Below are positions 33,833-43,159 of a stretch of DNA of 64,000 nucleotides, piece by piece. The stretch is taken from the NCBI GenBank assembly GCA_965262705.1, contig OZ253556.1, positions 992,001 to 1,056,000 on the forward strand, given 5' to 3'. This stretch comes from UJ101 sp965262705 (GTDB taxonomy: Bacteria; Bacteroidota; Bacteroidia; Flavobacteriales; UJ101). A program made the position numbers and the translations under genes. A model generated the notes under the pieces. It was not told the origin of the DNA and searched no databases. It worked only from the letters and a program-made list of their open reading frames with translations. Position 1 is the stretch's first letter. Each line of letters begins with the position of its first letter.

Positions 33833-35668
33833 TTATTTACCATATTCTTTTTTTATCCATAGAACGCAGGCATGAAAATCATCAAATAACAACTCTTTTT
33901 TGATTAATCCTGAGATAAGGTCGATCCTATCCATTAAATAACGTGGTTGTTCCTTTACACCGACTAACAAAATCTTGACTTCTTTTTTTACCAAATTCAA
34001 TATCACATCTTCAAAAGCAAATAATCCTGACTGATCCATATAAGGTACATTGTCCATTCTAATTACCACTGTGGTTGCTGTTTCAGGTAATTGATTAGCC
34101 AGTTGCTGAAAATCTGAGGTAAAACCAAAAAACAGAGGTCCATTCAAATGCTTTACGAAAACATTCTCTTTAAATTTAGCAGGCAATTCGTTTTCATCTT
34201 CCCAAACTTTTTCTTCTAGAGGAGTTACCTTAGATTTTCGAGTGGTAATATCTCCCATTTTTTTCATAAAAATCAAAGAGGCGATTATTAACCCTATTCC
34301 TACGGCAAACACTAAATTCCAAAACACGGATAAAACAAGGACAATTATCATGATGATCACTTCGGCCTTTGGCATACCGGGCATTGCTTTTATTCCTTTA
34401 TAATCCATTACGCCAACTCCCACAGTAAATAGAATACCGGCCAGCACTGCTGCAGGAATTTTTGAAGCTATAGGTCCTAATGCTAACAATATAACTAATA
34501 GTAAAATAGCAGCAATTATACCTGATAGTCGTGTTTTCCCTCCTGCTCTAATATTGACAACCGTACGAATAGTAGCCCCTGCTCCCGGAATACCCCCAAA
34601 TAATCCGGAAAGGCTGTTACCTATCCCCTGGCCGATTAATTCTTTATTTGGCTTATGGCGAGTCTTCGTCATATTATCCGCTACAACAGAAGTCAACAAA
34701 GAGTCAATACAGCCTAAAAATGCAAGAGAAATCGCGGTAAAAATATAAGGTGTTAATTGTGCAGGATTAAAGTTCGTAAAAATCTCTGTGTGCAGTGCCG
34801 GGAATCCACTTGGAATTTCCTGGATAGGGCGATAATCTAATCCCATCGCAATAGCTCCTCCGGAAACCACAAATAAAGCAACCAATGTACTCGGAATGAC
34901 CGTCGTAACCCTTTTGAAAGCATATATAATAAAGATGGTTATCAGCGCCAATATCAATTCAACATAATGAATATTTCTTAGCGCTTGAGGAAGTATTTTT
35001 AGTGTCCCCCAAGTGCTTTTACCCATATTTTTTGCTAAGTTTTTTGCTTCCGTTAAAATGTCCTCATCTGTTATATCTGAAAATTTGTTTACAGTCTCTT
35101 TATAATCATCGAGTACTAACACTCCTTCTTCTGCTTCTTTCTTTAATATTTTTTCTAATAAAACTTCCTCTGCCTGCGGCTTAAATTGCTTTACAAACTC
35201 TGCATCATCCTGTGGATAATATCCTACGAGAGGTAAAATTTGTGTAATGATAATCATTACTCCTATGGCCGTCATAAAACCTGAAACCACAGGGTAAGGG
35301 ATATATTTAATGTACTTCCCAAAGCCTAAAGCGCCTAATAGAATCTGTACAATCCCGGCTAAGATAAAAACAGTTAAAATAGCGGGCAACGCCTTTTCTA
35401 TATTTCCTTCGTTTTGACTTACAATTTGAGCGATTAGAACCAATGAAACAGCCGTCATAGGTGCAGTAGGTCCTGAGATTTGTGTATTGGTTCCGCCTAG
35501 TAATGAAGCAAAAAAACCGATGATAATAGCTCCGTACAGACCGGCGGCTGCACCTAATCCTGAACTGACGCCAAAAGCAAGTGCCAAGGGTAAAGCTACA
35601 ATTCCCGCAGTAATACCACCTAGTAAATCGCCTCTAAAATGACTAAAAAAGTTTGTTTTTTTATGCAT
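33833..35668 (-). CDS. SulP-family anion transporter
   Basis: 611 residues. About a dozen membrane segments begin with GDLLGGITAGIVALPLALAF, the SulP N-terminal signature, and include SGPTAPMTAVSLV near residue 65 and GGIPGAGATIRTVVNIRAGG near 360. A C-terminal STAS domain (about 490-600) contains MDQSGLFAFEDVIL. Imports sulfate or bicarbonate with a cation; Bacteroidota members are often bicarbonate transporters. A hydrophilic insertion rich in acidic residues lies at about 160-215. Transcribed alone. Confidence 0.92.
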   Translation of the reverse strand: MHKKTNFFSHFRGDLLGGITAGIVALPLALAFGVSSGLGAAAGLYGAIIIGFFASLLGGTNTQISGPTAPMTAVSLVLIAQIVSQNEGNIEKALPAILTVFILAGIVQILLGALGFGKYIKYIPYPVVSGFMTAIGVMIIITQILPLVGYYPQDDAEFVKQFKPQAEEVLLEKILKKEAEEGVLVLDDYKETVNKFSDITDEDILTEAKNLAKNMGKSTWGTLKILPQALRNIHYVELILALITIFIIYAFKRVTTVIPSTLVALFVVSGGAIAMGLDYRPIQEIPSGFPALHTEIFTNFNPAQLTPYIFTAISLAFLGCIDSLLTSVVADNMTKTRHKPNKELIGQGIGNSLSGLFGGIPGAGATIRTVVNIRAGGKTRLSGIIAAILLLVILLALGPIASKIPAAVLAGILFTVGVGVMDYKGIKAMPGMPKAEVIIMIIVLVLSVFWNLVFAVGIGLIIASLIFMKKMGDITTRKSKVTPLEEKVWEDENELPAKFKENVFVKHLNGPLFFGFTSDFQQLANQLPETATTVVIRMDNVPYMDQSGLFAFEDVILNLVKKEVKILLVGVKEQPRYLMDRIDLISGLIKKELLFDDFHACVLWIKKEYGK

Positions 35669-35871
35669 GGTAATTTATATTAAATGTTATAGGCGATTTT
35701 AACTATATCTTAATACCGCCCTATGAAAAAATTATTAAATTTTAATAATAAATTGAAATATTAGAAAAAATAATCTGTCTCACATTCCAGAAAATAGTTC
35801 GCTTTTCAGCAACTATTGAACTAAAAAATTTATTGCTCGCAAATGTAATAAACTTTATATTAAAAAATAAT

Positions 35872-36049
35872 GAGACCGTTGCAGAATGTATGAAAAAGAA
35901 AGCATCTAACTTCAAACTGCTTCCTTCTCAAAAAAATTAAAATCCTCACAACCAAAAGGTTGCTACGGCATTTAATTTTCCTCAGGCGTTGCATTTCGGT
36001 AAACTCAATACAAGCATTTTTTTGTTAGAGTGCTTTTTGCAACGGTCTG
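35872..36049. mobile_element. MITE-like element (178 bp)
   Basis: GAGACCGTTGCAGAATGTAT to GCTTTTTGCAACGGTCTGA with family core. A further fragment, AGAGACCTTTAACTTATGCT, lies at about 36103-36135 with the nested TGGCTTGCAGTTG motif. The rest of 35669-36159 holds no gene. Confidence 0.75.
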
Positions 36050-36159
36050 ATAATATATATAACCCTTACAATATAAAAAGTAAGGAGTGAAAAATTAAAA
36101 ATAAGAGACCTTTAACTTATGCTGGCTTGCAGTTGCTAAGGGGCTCAAATAGTTTTTTA

Positions 36160-36167
36160 TATATTTG
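36160..36167 (+). promoter_or_regulatory. Candidate -7 promoter box of deoD
   Basis: TATATTTG matches TAnnTTTG and lies 19-22 bp before the ATG pair at 36186/36189. It overlaps the alternative TTG start at 36165, which is therefore rejected. Confidence 0.5.
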
Positions 36168-36185
36168 ACACAAGAAAAAATTGTC

Positions 36186-36905
36186 ATGATGAATAAAAAT
36201 ATTCCTACCGCTCATATCGAAGTTGCCGATCCTTCAAAAATTTCTAAAACAGTTATTATGCCGGGAGATCCGCTTCGGGCAAAATTTATTGCGGATAAGT
36301 TTTTAAAGAACGTAATACAAATTAATCAAGTACGTAATATGTTAGGTTATACGGGTGAATTTAACAATACAAAAATTACGGTTATGGGTTCAGGAATGGG
36401 AATGCCAAGCATTGGAATTTATTCTCATGAACTTTATGCTTTCTATGGTGTTGAGAATATTATTCGTGTAGGCTCTGCTGGGGCTTATATCAAAGATTTA
36501 AACTTATACGATGTAATTATCTCAACGAGTGCGTATAGTGAATCGAATTTTACAGAAATTGTTTTAGGCGAGAAGATAAATACTTTGTATCCTTCTCAGG
36601 CGTTAAACGAGCAACTTTTTCATTCAGCGCAGAAAATGAATCTAGCTTATACAAAAGGGAAAGTTCATTCTTCAGATGTTTTTTATCGAAAAAACTTTGA
36701 TGATTTTAAACGCATTCATCGCGAACAAAATTGTATTGCCGTTGAGATGGAATCCTTCGCTTTGTTTGCTAATGCAAAAGCACAAAATAAAAATGCTGCT
36801 TGTATCCTTACTATCTCAGATAATTTAGCAACACACGAAACTACCCATTCTACAGCCCGTGAGAATGCTTTCATACAAATGATAGAAATTGCCTTGAATG
36901 CTTAG
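36186..36905 (+). CDS. deoD: Purine-nucleoside phosphorylase, DeoD type
   Basis: 239 residues from ATG 36186 (or 238 from 36189). Typical DeoD: TAHIEVADPSKISKTVIMPG at the start, the phosphate-binding GDPLRAK, GMGMPSIGIYSHEL near residue 66, and VEMESFALFANA near 180 with the catalytic Asp in ISDNLATHE near 205. It splits purine (deoxy)nucleosides with phosphate to base and (deoxy)ribose-1-phosphate in nucleoside salvage. Stands alone. Confidence 0.95.
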   Translation: MMNKNIPTAHIEVADPSKISKTVIMPGDPLRAKFIADKFLKNVIQINQVRNMLGYTGEFNNTKITVMGSGMGMPSIGIYSHELYAFYGVENIIRVGSAGAYIKDLNLYDVIISTSAYSESNFTEIVLGEKINTLYPSQALNEQLFHSAQKMNLAYTKGKVHSSDVFYRKNFDDFKRIHREQNCIAVEMESFALFANAKAQNKNAACILTISDNLATHETTHSTARENAFIQMIEIALNA

Positions 36906-36924
36906 GTTAAATTTTAAGCGTTTC

Positions 36925-37048
36925 TTAACAGGCTCAGTAACCATATTTCGACTGTGCTCAATAACCACTTGTCGAAATAAGGAAGCAGTTTGAAGTTAAA
37001 TGCCTTCTTTTTCATACTTTTTTATTTATTCTGAAACGGTTTTAAAAA
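36925..37048. repeat. MITE right-end fragment with REP-like palindrome
   Basis: CAGGCTCAGTAACCATATTT and CACTTGTCGAAATAAGG (REP-like pieces), then GGAAGCAGTTTGAAGTTAAA, CTTTTTCATACTTTTTTAT and a degenerate end CTGAAACGGTTTT. It lies directly upstream of the reverse transcriptase gene. Confidence 0.55.
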
Positions 37049-37095
37049 AAAATAAAGGAGGATATTTATCGTTATAATTCTAAAAGTTAATAAAT

Positions 37096-38931
37096 ATGGA
37101 ATCAGAAGAAATTAGCACGGATAATCGCAAAACTTTAATTGAATTAAAACACAAAGAAGCTAAATATTTTTTATTGAAGGAACAGAGCTATAGAACCTTC
37201 GATTTACCTGATTATTTCAAGTTTCGACCATTGCTTAAAAAACTTGATAAACAATTTACCTCTTCTAACTCTAACAATAATCTTGATGAGGCGGTAAAAG
37301 TGCTAAAACAAATAGAAAGGGCTAACTATCAATTGTTGTCAAGTAAAGATGGCAAATATGCTTGGAGACCTTTTGAACTAATCCACCCGTTGCTCTATAT
37401 TTCCTTAGTCTCAGAGATTACAAAAGAAGGTTATTGGGAAGAGATAAAAAGTAGATTTAAAGAATTTCAAAAAAATGACAAAATACAATGTTGTAGTCTT
37501 CCGGTAATTCCAAATTCAAAAGTTAAAAAAGAGAACGAAACTGATGAAACCCAAAAAAGCGCTCAAATTTCCACTTGGTGGGAAAAGATTGAACAAGAAT
37601 CTATTTCATTGGCTTTAAAGTATCAATATATGATGCAAACTGATATCACGGATTGTTATGGCGCTATTTATACGCACTCTATCCCTTGGGCTATTCATAC
37701 AAAGAAAACGGCTAAAAATGAAAAGTGGGATAATAGCCTTGGAAATATAATAGACCGTCATCTTCAAGCTATGAATTACGGGCAGACGAACGGCATTCCG
37801 CAGGGAAGCATTTTAATGGATTTTATCGCTGAAATATTACTTGGTTATATTGACTTAGAGCTATTCAAAAAGCTAGAAAATGAAGAAGGCGACTATAAAA
37901 TTTTAAGATATAGAGATGATTATCGAATCTTTTCCAATGATTCGATTCAATTAGAAAAAATCACCAAAGAACTATCTGAAATATTATCTGGAGTGGGCTT
38001 GCGATTGAACCCGGGAAAAACAAAATTTTCGGATAATGTAATTAAAGACACTATTAAGCCTGATAAACGTTACTGGATTGCCAATGCTCGAAAAACGGAA
38101 AATAAACAAAAATGGCTTATTCAACTATATTTATTGTCCGAGAGTTTTCCAAATTCGGGAACTTTGGAAAAAGAAATGGGAAAATTTTTGAAGTTTATTG
38201 GAAAAGATAAACGTAAAGACCAAAATATTTCGGATAATGTAATTAAAGACACTATTAAGCCTGATAAACGTTACTGGATTGCCAATGCTCGAAAAACGGA
38301 AAATAAACAAAAATGGCTTATTCAACTATATTTATTGTCCGAGAGTTTTCCAAATTCGGGAACTTTGGAAAAAGAAATGGGAAAATTTTTGAAGTTTATT
38401 GGAAAAGATAAACGTAAAGACCAAAATATTAAAGCGCTTATAAGTTTGGTTGTAGAAATAGCATTTCGAAATCCACGTGTTATTGCTACATCAATTCTTA
38501 TTCTAGCATTTCTGGTGAAACAAATTGAAGATAAACAAGAAAAAAAAGATATTATAAACGGCATTAAAGCTAAATTTGAACGAAGACCAAACACTTCATT
38601 TTTGAAAATTTGGCTCCAAAGACTTTCCATTAAAATATTCGATTCCATTGAATACGACGAGCCGCTTTGCAAAAAAGTTGCCTCAAAATATAAAAAAGCT
38701 TTCTCTGAAGATAATAGCAATCTTTGGAAGATGGAAGAGCTAGAAAAGAAGATGGAAGAGCTAGAAAAGAAGCTAGAAAAAGATAAAAAAACAAAAGAAA
38801 TACTTGAAAACACAATTAAAATATTTGAAAATACACCTATTATATGCGATAAGTCGCTTAGAGAAATGGATGAATTACCAAGTAAGAAAGAAATTGAAAA
38901 GGCAACTATTGATAAATCACATAATTATTAA
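37096..38931 (+). CDS. Defence-type (UG/DRT-like) reverse transcriptase with internal duplication
   Basis: 611 residues. Palm motifs: A, QTDITDCYGAIYTHS with Asp183; B, TNGIPQGSILMDF (231-243); C, YRDD at 272-275 in RYRDDYRIFS; then GLRLNPGKTK. The YRDD variant of YxDD, the Y-x-x-I-Y-T-H-S motif and the absence of maturase, integrase or retron features point to the 'unknown group'/DRT anti-phage enzymes; the exact class could not be set. Residues 312-378 are repeated exactly as 379-445, in the thumb region after the palm. Without the extra copy it would have 544 residues. The C-terminus has a coiled coil (MEELEKK repeated). Stands alone. Confidence 0.85.
   Translation: MESEEISTDNRKTLIELKHKEAKYFLLKEQSYRTFDLPDYFKFRPLLKKLDKQFTSSNSNNNLDEAVKVLKQIERANYQLLSSKDGKYAWRPFELIHPLLYISLVSEITKEGYWEEIKSRFKEFQKNDKIQCCSLPVIPNSKVKKENETDETQKSAQISTWWEKIEQESISLALKYQYMMQTDITDCYGAIYTHSIPWAIHTKKTAKNEKWDNSLGNIIDRHLQAMNYGQTNGIPQGSILMDFIAEILLGYIDLELFKKLENEEGDYKILRYRDDYRIFSNDSIQLEKITKELSEILSGVGLRLNPGKTKFSDNVIKDTIKPDKRYWIANARKTENKQKWLIQLYLLSESFPNSGTLEKEMGKFLKFIGKDKRKDQNISDNVIKDTIKPDKRYWIANARKTENKQKWLIQLYLLSESFPNSGTLEKEMGKFLKFIGKDKRKDQNIKALISLVVEIAFRNPRVIATSILILAFLVKQIEDKQEKKDIINGIKAKFERRPNTSFLKIWLQRLSIKIFDSIEYDEPLCKKVASKYKKAFSEDNSNLWKMEELEKKMEELEKKLEKDKKTKEILENTIKIFENTPIICDKSLREMDELPSKKEIEKATIDKSHNY
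38027..38428 (+). repeat. Perfect 201-bp in-frame tandem duplication inside the reverse transcriptase gene
   Basis: Copy 1 at 38027-38227 and copy 2 at 38228-38428 (limits uncertain by a few bases). Both begin TTTCGGATAATGTAATTAA and end with AAAGACCAAAATATT. No difference was seen between the copies. Period 201 bp equals 67 codons, so the frame is kept. Confidence 0.93.
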
Positions 38932-38994
38932 TAAATTACGGCTATTAAATAGTAAATAAGAAAAAGGTACCTTAAAAACACAACAAAACCCCTA

Positions 38995-40623
38995 TTACGT
39001 TTGAATCACTCCTACATTAAACGGTTTTTCTATGGGTGCGTGGTTGCTCATTTCTATGCCCATGCTCAGCCACTTTCGGGTTTCTAAGGGGCTAATCACG
39101 GCGTCCGTCCAAAGGCGTGCAGCAGCATAATAAGGAGAAGTTTGCGTTTTATAGCGGGTTTTTATTTTTTCTAATAACCGCTTTTCTTCTTCCGGAGATA
39201 TTTCCTCCCCACGGGCTTTATATTTTCCTTTTTCGATTTGCAGCAATACTTTCGCGGCTTGTGCGCCGCCCATTACCGCTAATTCTGCCGAGGGCCAAGC
39301 CACCATCAAGCGAGGATCATAAGCCCGCCCGCAGAGGGCATAATTGCCCGCCCCGTAGGAATTTCCTATGATGACCGTAAACTTGGGGACGACCGAATTG
39401 CTCATGGCATTCACCAATTTGGCGCCATCTTTTATAATACCTCCATGTTCGGATTGACTCCCGACCATAAAGCCCGTAACGTCTTGAAGGAAAATCAGAG
39501 GAATTTTCTTTTGGTTGCAAATAGAGATAAAACGAGCGGCTTTGTCTGCTGAATCAGAATAGATGACGCCGCCAAACTTTACTTCCCCTGTTTTTGACTT
39601 GACTAACTTGCGCTGATTTGCTACAATCCCTACCGCCCAGCCGTCTATCCTCGCATAGCCGCAAATCATGGACTGCCCGTATTTTTCTTTGTACGGGTCA
39701 AATGCAGAGCAGTCAACTAACCGAAGAATAATCTCCATCATATCATACTGCGCTGCACGTGAATCGGGTAAAATGCCTAATATTTCTTTTTCTTTTAGCT
39801 TGGGAGGGGCGGGTTCTTTTCTATGGAATCCCGCCCGAGGGCTTTCCCCTATTTTATCTATCAAACGCTTGATTTGGTCAAGGCAGGCTTCATCGTTCTC
39901 ACATTTATAATCCGTAACACCTGAGATTTCACAGTGGGTAGTTGCACCTCCCAGCGTTTCATTGTCAATATTTTCACCGATGGCTGCCTTGACCAAATAA
40001 GACCCCGCGAGAAAAATAGAACCGGTTTGATTGACAATCAGCGCCTCATCACTCATAATGGGTAAATAAGCTCCGCCCGCCACACAACTGCCCATCACGG
40101 CAGCGATTTGAATAATTCCCATGGAAGACATTCGGGCATTGTTTCTAAATATTCGTCCGAAGTGTTCTTTATCTGGGAAAATTTCATCTTGCAGGGGTAA
40201 ATAAACCCCGGCGCTGTCCACGAGATAGATAATCGGTAAGCGGTTTTCCATGGCTATTTCCTGTGCTCGCAGGTTTTTCTTTGCGGTGATAGGGAACCAT
40301 GCGCCGGCTTTTACTGTAGCATCGTTAGCGACTACAATACACTGCCTGCCGCAGACGTAACCTATTTTTATGACTACACCTCCTGACGGGCATCCGCCAT
40401 GCGCTTCATACATTCCTTCGCCAGCAAAAGCACCTATTTCGATAGTGGGCGTATCTTTATCGAAAAGATAGTCGATGCGTTCGCGGGCGGTTAGCTTTCC
40501 TTTGCTTTTGTGTTTTTTGATTTTCTTCTCTCCTCCACCCTTATACACCTTTTCTAATTTATGCTGTAATGAGCTTATTGACAGCTTATTATGATCTTCG
40601 TTTTTATAAAAATCTCGATTCAT
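38995..40623 (-). CDS. Acyl-CoA carboxylase carboxyltransferase (beta) subunit
   Basis: 542 residues from ATG 40623 (MNRDFYKNEDHNKLSI). The frame extends to 40683 without a good start. Motifs: GKLTARERIDYLFD near residue 44, the CoA-binding GGCPSGGVVIKIG and VANDATVKAGAWFP, and the C-terminal DVTGFMVGSQSEHGGIIKDG and GNSYGAGNYALCGRAYDPR, most like methylcrotonyl-CoA carboxylase. It moves the carboxyl group from biotin to the acyl-CoA. The biotin carboxylase partner is not in the window. An HMG-CoA-lyase-like gene at 49312 would act later in leucine breakdown. Confidence 0.9.
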   Translation of the reverse strand: MNRDFYKNEDHNKLSISSLQHKLEKVYKGGGEKKIKKHKSKGKLTARERIDYLFDKDTPTIEIGAFAGEGMYEAHGGCPSGGVVIKIGYVCGRQCIVVANDATVKAGAWFPITAKKNLRAQEIAMENRLPIIYLVDSAGVYLPLQDEIFPDKEHFGRIFRNNARMSSMGIIQIAAVMGSCVAGGAYLPIMSDEALIVNQTGSIFLAGSYLVKAAIGENIDNETLGGATTHCEISGVTDYKCENDEACLDQIKRLIDKIGESPRAGFHRKEPAPPKLKEKEILGILPDSRAAQYDMMEIILRLVDCSAFDPYKEKYGQSMICGYARIDGWAVGIVANQRKLVKSKTGEVKFGGVIYSDSADKAARFISICNQKKIPLIFLQDVTGFMVGSQSEHGGIIKDGAKLVNAMSNSVVPKFTVIIGNSYGAGNYALCGRAYDPRLMVAWPSAELAVMGGAQAAKVLLQIEKGKYKARGEEISPEEEKRLLEKIKTRYKTQTSPYYAAARLWTDAVISPLETRKWLSMGIEMSNHAPIEKPFNVGVIQT

Positions 40624-40685
40624 ATATTCTCTTTCGTAAGTGAAAGATACAAAAAAATATGGATTGGGATCTTTAAGTAACACTT

Positions 40686-40899
40686 AGAGACCTTTAGCTT
40701 TGCTGACTTGCAGTTCAGTTCAGTTAGCTTCAAACTGTTTCTTTACTTCGAAAAGTGGTTACTGAGCCTAGTCGAAGTGCTCAGCTACCGAAAATTAAAA
40801 TACTCACAAACAAAAGGTTGCTCCAGTATTTAATTTTTATCAAGCATCGTATTTTATTAGCTTCGCTCAGCTGCTACAGTGCTTTTTTTGACAGTCCCT
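40686..40899. mobile_element. MITE-like element with nested repeats (about 214 bp)
   Basis: AGAGACCTTTAGCTTTGCTG at the left, degenerate TTTTTTTGACAGTCCCT at the right. It contains the REP-like pair CTTCGAAAAGTGGTTACTG and AGCCTAGTCGAAGTGCTCAG, and the core AAATTAAAATACTCACAAAC. Confidence 0.65.
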
Positions 40900-40930
40900 A
40901 TAAGTGTTTGACGAAAATTTCCTTTTAATT

Positions 40931-40960
40931 TTGGCACTGATGATATAAGCTGTATTTTTG
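40931..40960 (+). promoter_or_regulatory. Bacteroidota-type promoter of the M3 peptidase gene
   Basis: TTGG at 40931 (the -33 element) and TATTTTTG at 40953-40960 (the -7 element, TAnnTTTG) with 19 bp between them, close to the ideal arrangement. The ATG follows at 40976, leaving a leader of about 10 nt. Confidence 0.7.
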
Positions 40961-40975
40961 TAAAAAACACAATCC

Positions 40976-43120
40976 ATGAACACAAAAAAAAGAATATGGT
41001 TAGGGCTTGTAATATCCTTGACTTTGTCCTCGTGTAACTCAAAGAAGAAGACGAGCATGAAACCGTTAAGTGAAAAAAATACAACGGCTAACCTCGTTCA
41101 AAACCCTCTTTTGACAGAAAGCGTTCTGCCTTACGAAGCGCCGGATTTTCGTGTTATTAAAAATAAAGATTTTGAGCCTGCCTTAGAAAAAGCAATGGCA
41201 TTACAAACAGAAAGCGTTGAAGTCATTAAGAGCGAAAAAGAATCACCTGCTTTCAAGAATACTATTTTGGCGCTTGAAAAAAGCGGAGAAAAACTTGAAA
41301 GGGTTTCAAACGTATTTTTTGCCCTCGCTTCGGCAAATACGAATGACTCAATTCAAGAAGTAAAAGAACGAATGGCACCTAAGTTCGCAAAACATTCAGA
41401 TGATATATATCTAAATGAAAAATTATTTGAAAGAGTAAAAAGTATCTATGAGAAACGGGATACTTTAGGACTGGATGCTGAAAGTGTAAAGTTAGTAGAA
41501 GAATATTATAAAAAATTTGTTCACACAGGAGCTAAACTAAGCAAAGAAAATAAGATAAAATTAAAGGAGATTAACACGCAATTGGCTTCCCTGCGTACCC
41601 GGTTCAATCAAACCCTGCTTAAAGCCGGTAAGGAATCCAAAATAAAAGTAACGGATAAAAAAATGTTGGCGGGCTTGCCAGAAGAACAACTTGAGTCAAT
41701 GAAAGCCAAAGACGGGAAAGGCTGGGAAATCAGTCTAATCAACACGGTTCAACAGCCGATTCTTCAAAGCCTGAGTAACCGGGAGATGAGAAAAAAAATC
41801 TTTGAAACCTCTTGGAATAGAGCTAATGGAGGAAAAAATAATACCAATGAACTTATTTTAAACATAGCAAAGTTGCGGGCAGAAAAAGCTGCATTACTGG
41901 GAGATAAGAACTATGCGGAGTGGCGCCTGCAAAATACTATGGTACAAAATCCTGAAACTGTACAGCAATTTTTTAAACAAATGATTCCCGCCATAGTAAA
42001 AAAAGCATCAAAAGAGGCAAAAGTTCTTCAGGCCATGATGAAAAAAGAGGGGATAAATGATGAGTTAAAGCCTTGGGATTGGTCTTATTATGCAGAAAAA
42101 GTACGCAAAGAAAAGTATGCGTTAGAGGAAAATGAAATCAAACCTTATTTTCAACTAAAGAAAATTCTGGAGGACGGCGTATTCTATGCTGCCCGTAAAC
42201 TATACGGAATCACTTTTAAAAAGAGGACCGATATTCCTGTTTATCATCCTGATATATGGGTGTATGAATTATTCAACGAAGATGGCTCGCCTATCGGATT
42301 ATTTTATGGAGATTATTTTGCCCGGGATAATAAAAGAGGAGGTGCATGGATGAGTAATTTTGTTACACAATCTAAATTATTTAATAAGAAACCGGTGATT
42401 TACAACGTATGTAACTTTCAAAAGCCAATCGCCGGAAAGCCGGCGCTGCTATCCTTTGATGACGTTACCACGTTATTTCACGAATTTGGGCATGCACTGC
42501 ATGGTTTTTTTGCCAACCAGCAGTATCCTATGCTTTCCGGCACCTCAGTTTCCCGGGATTTTGTAGAGTATCCCTCACAGGCAAATGAACACTGGGCACT
42601 TTATCCTGAGGTCTTAAAGAACTATGCTAAAAATTATAAGACTGGAAAGGACATCCCGCAGAGTTTGGTGGATAAAATAAAAAAGGCAGCTACTTTTAAC
42701 CAAGGATTTGCAATGACAGAAGTAATAGCCGCTGCCGACTTAGATATGCACTGGCATACGCTTTCAGAAACGCAAGTGAGTGCAATTAACGACCCGAATG
42801 TATTTGAGAAAAAAGCACTTACTGAAGATCATTTGTGGAGTTCATACATTCCTCCCCGTTATCGTTCTTCCTTTTTTGCTCATATATTCGGCGGAGGCTA
42901 TGCTGCCGGATATTATTCTTATCTATGGACGAATATGCTTGCAGAAGATACCGCCGAATGGTTTGATAAAAACGGGGGATTAAAAAGGGATTTGGGGCAA
43001 CGCTATCGTGAAAAGGTTCTCTCGCAGGGCAACACAAAAGAATATAAAGCCATGTATAGAGCGCTTACAGGGAATCCCCCAAAAATAAATGCACTATTAA
43101 AAGCGAAAGGGCTTAATTAA
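40976..43120 (+). CDS. M3-family zinc metallopeptidase, Dcp-like lipoprotein
   Basis: 714 residues. Signal peptide with lipobox (MNTKKRIWLGLVISLTLSSC), so periplasmic and membrane-anchored. Zinc motif HEFGHALHGFF near residue 502 with the third ligand in FVEYPSQANEHWA about 25 residues later; downstream blocks NQGFAMTEVIAAADLDMHW and FAHIFGGGYAAGYYSYLW are typical of peptidyl-dipeptidase Dcp/oligopeptidase A. It removes dipeptides from peptide C-termini, complementing the S9 peptidases. A strong promoter lies directly upstream. Confidence 0.93.
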   Translation: MNTKKRIWLGLVISLTLSSCNSKKKTSMKPLSEKNTTANLVQNPLLTESVLPYEAPDFRVIKNKDFEPALEKAMALQTESVEVIKSEKESPAFKNTILALEKSGEKLERVSNVFFALASANTNDSIQEVKERMAPKFAKHSDDIYLNEKLFERVKSIYEKRDTLGLDAESVKLVEEYYKKFVHTGAKLSKENKIKLKEINTQLASLRTRFNQTLLKAGKESKIKVTDKKMLAGLPEEQLESMKAKDGKGWEISLINTVQQPILQSLSNREMRKKIFETSWNRANGGKNNTNELILNIAKLRAEKAALLGDKNYAEWRLQNTMVQNPETVQQFFKQMIPAIVKKASKEAKVLQAMMKKEGINDELKPWDWSYYAEKVRKEKYALEENEIKPYFQLKKILEDGVFYAARKLYGITFKKRTDIPVYHPDIWVYELFNEDGSPIGLFYGDYFARDNKRGGAWMSNFVTQSKLFNKKPVIYNVCNFQKPIAGKPALLSFDDVTTLFHEFGHALHGFFANQQYPMLSGTSVSRDFVEYPSQANEHWALYPEVLKNYAKNYKTGKDIPQSLVDKIKKAATFNQGFAMTEVIAAADLDMHWHTLSETQVSAINDPNVFEKKALTEDHLWSSYIPPRYRSSFFAHIFGGGYAAGYYSYLWTNMLAEDTAEWFDKNGGLKRDLGQRYREKVLSQGNTKEYKAMYRALTGNPPKINALLKAKGLN

Positions 43121-43159
43121 TTTACGATTTAAGTAGTCGGGATTTAAAAATGAAATTAA

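Noticed and set aside
37049..37095. Upstream non-coding RNA for the reverse transcriptase, as in retrons or some DRT types
   Set aside because: Only about 50 bp of non-repeat sequence lies between the MITE fragment and the ATG, and no stable fold was seen. A longer RNA overlapping the repeat cannot be excluded but has no support.
38322..38813. 163-residue minus-strand ORF inside the reverse transcriptase gene
   Set aside because: Shadow of the Lys/Glu-rich coding strand; its Ser/Phe repeats are the complement of the coiled-coil codons.
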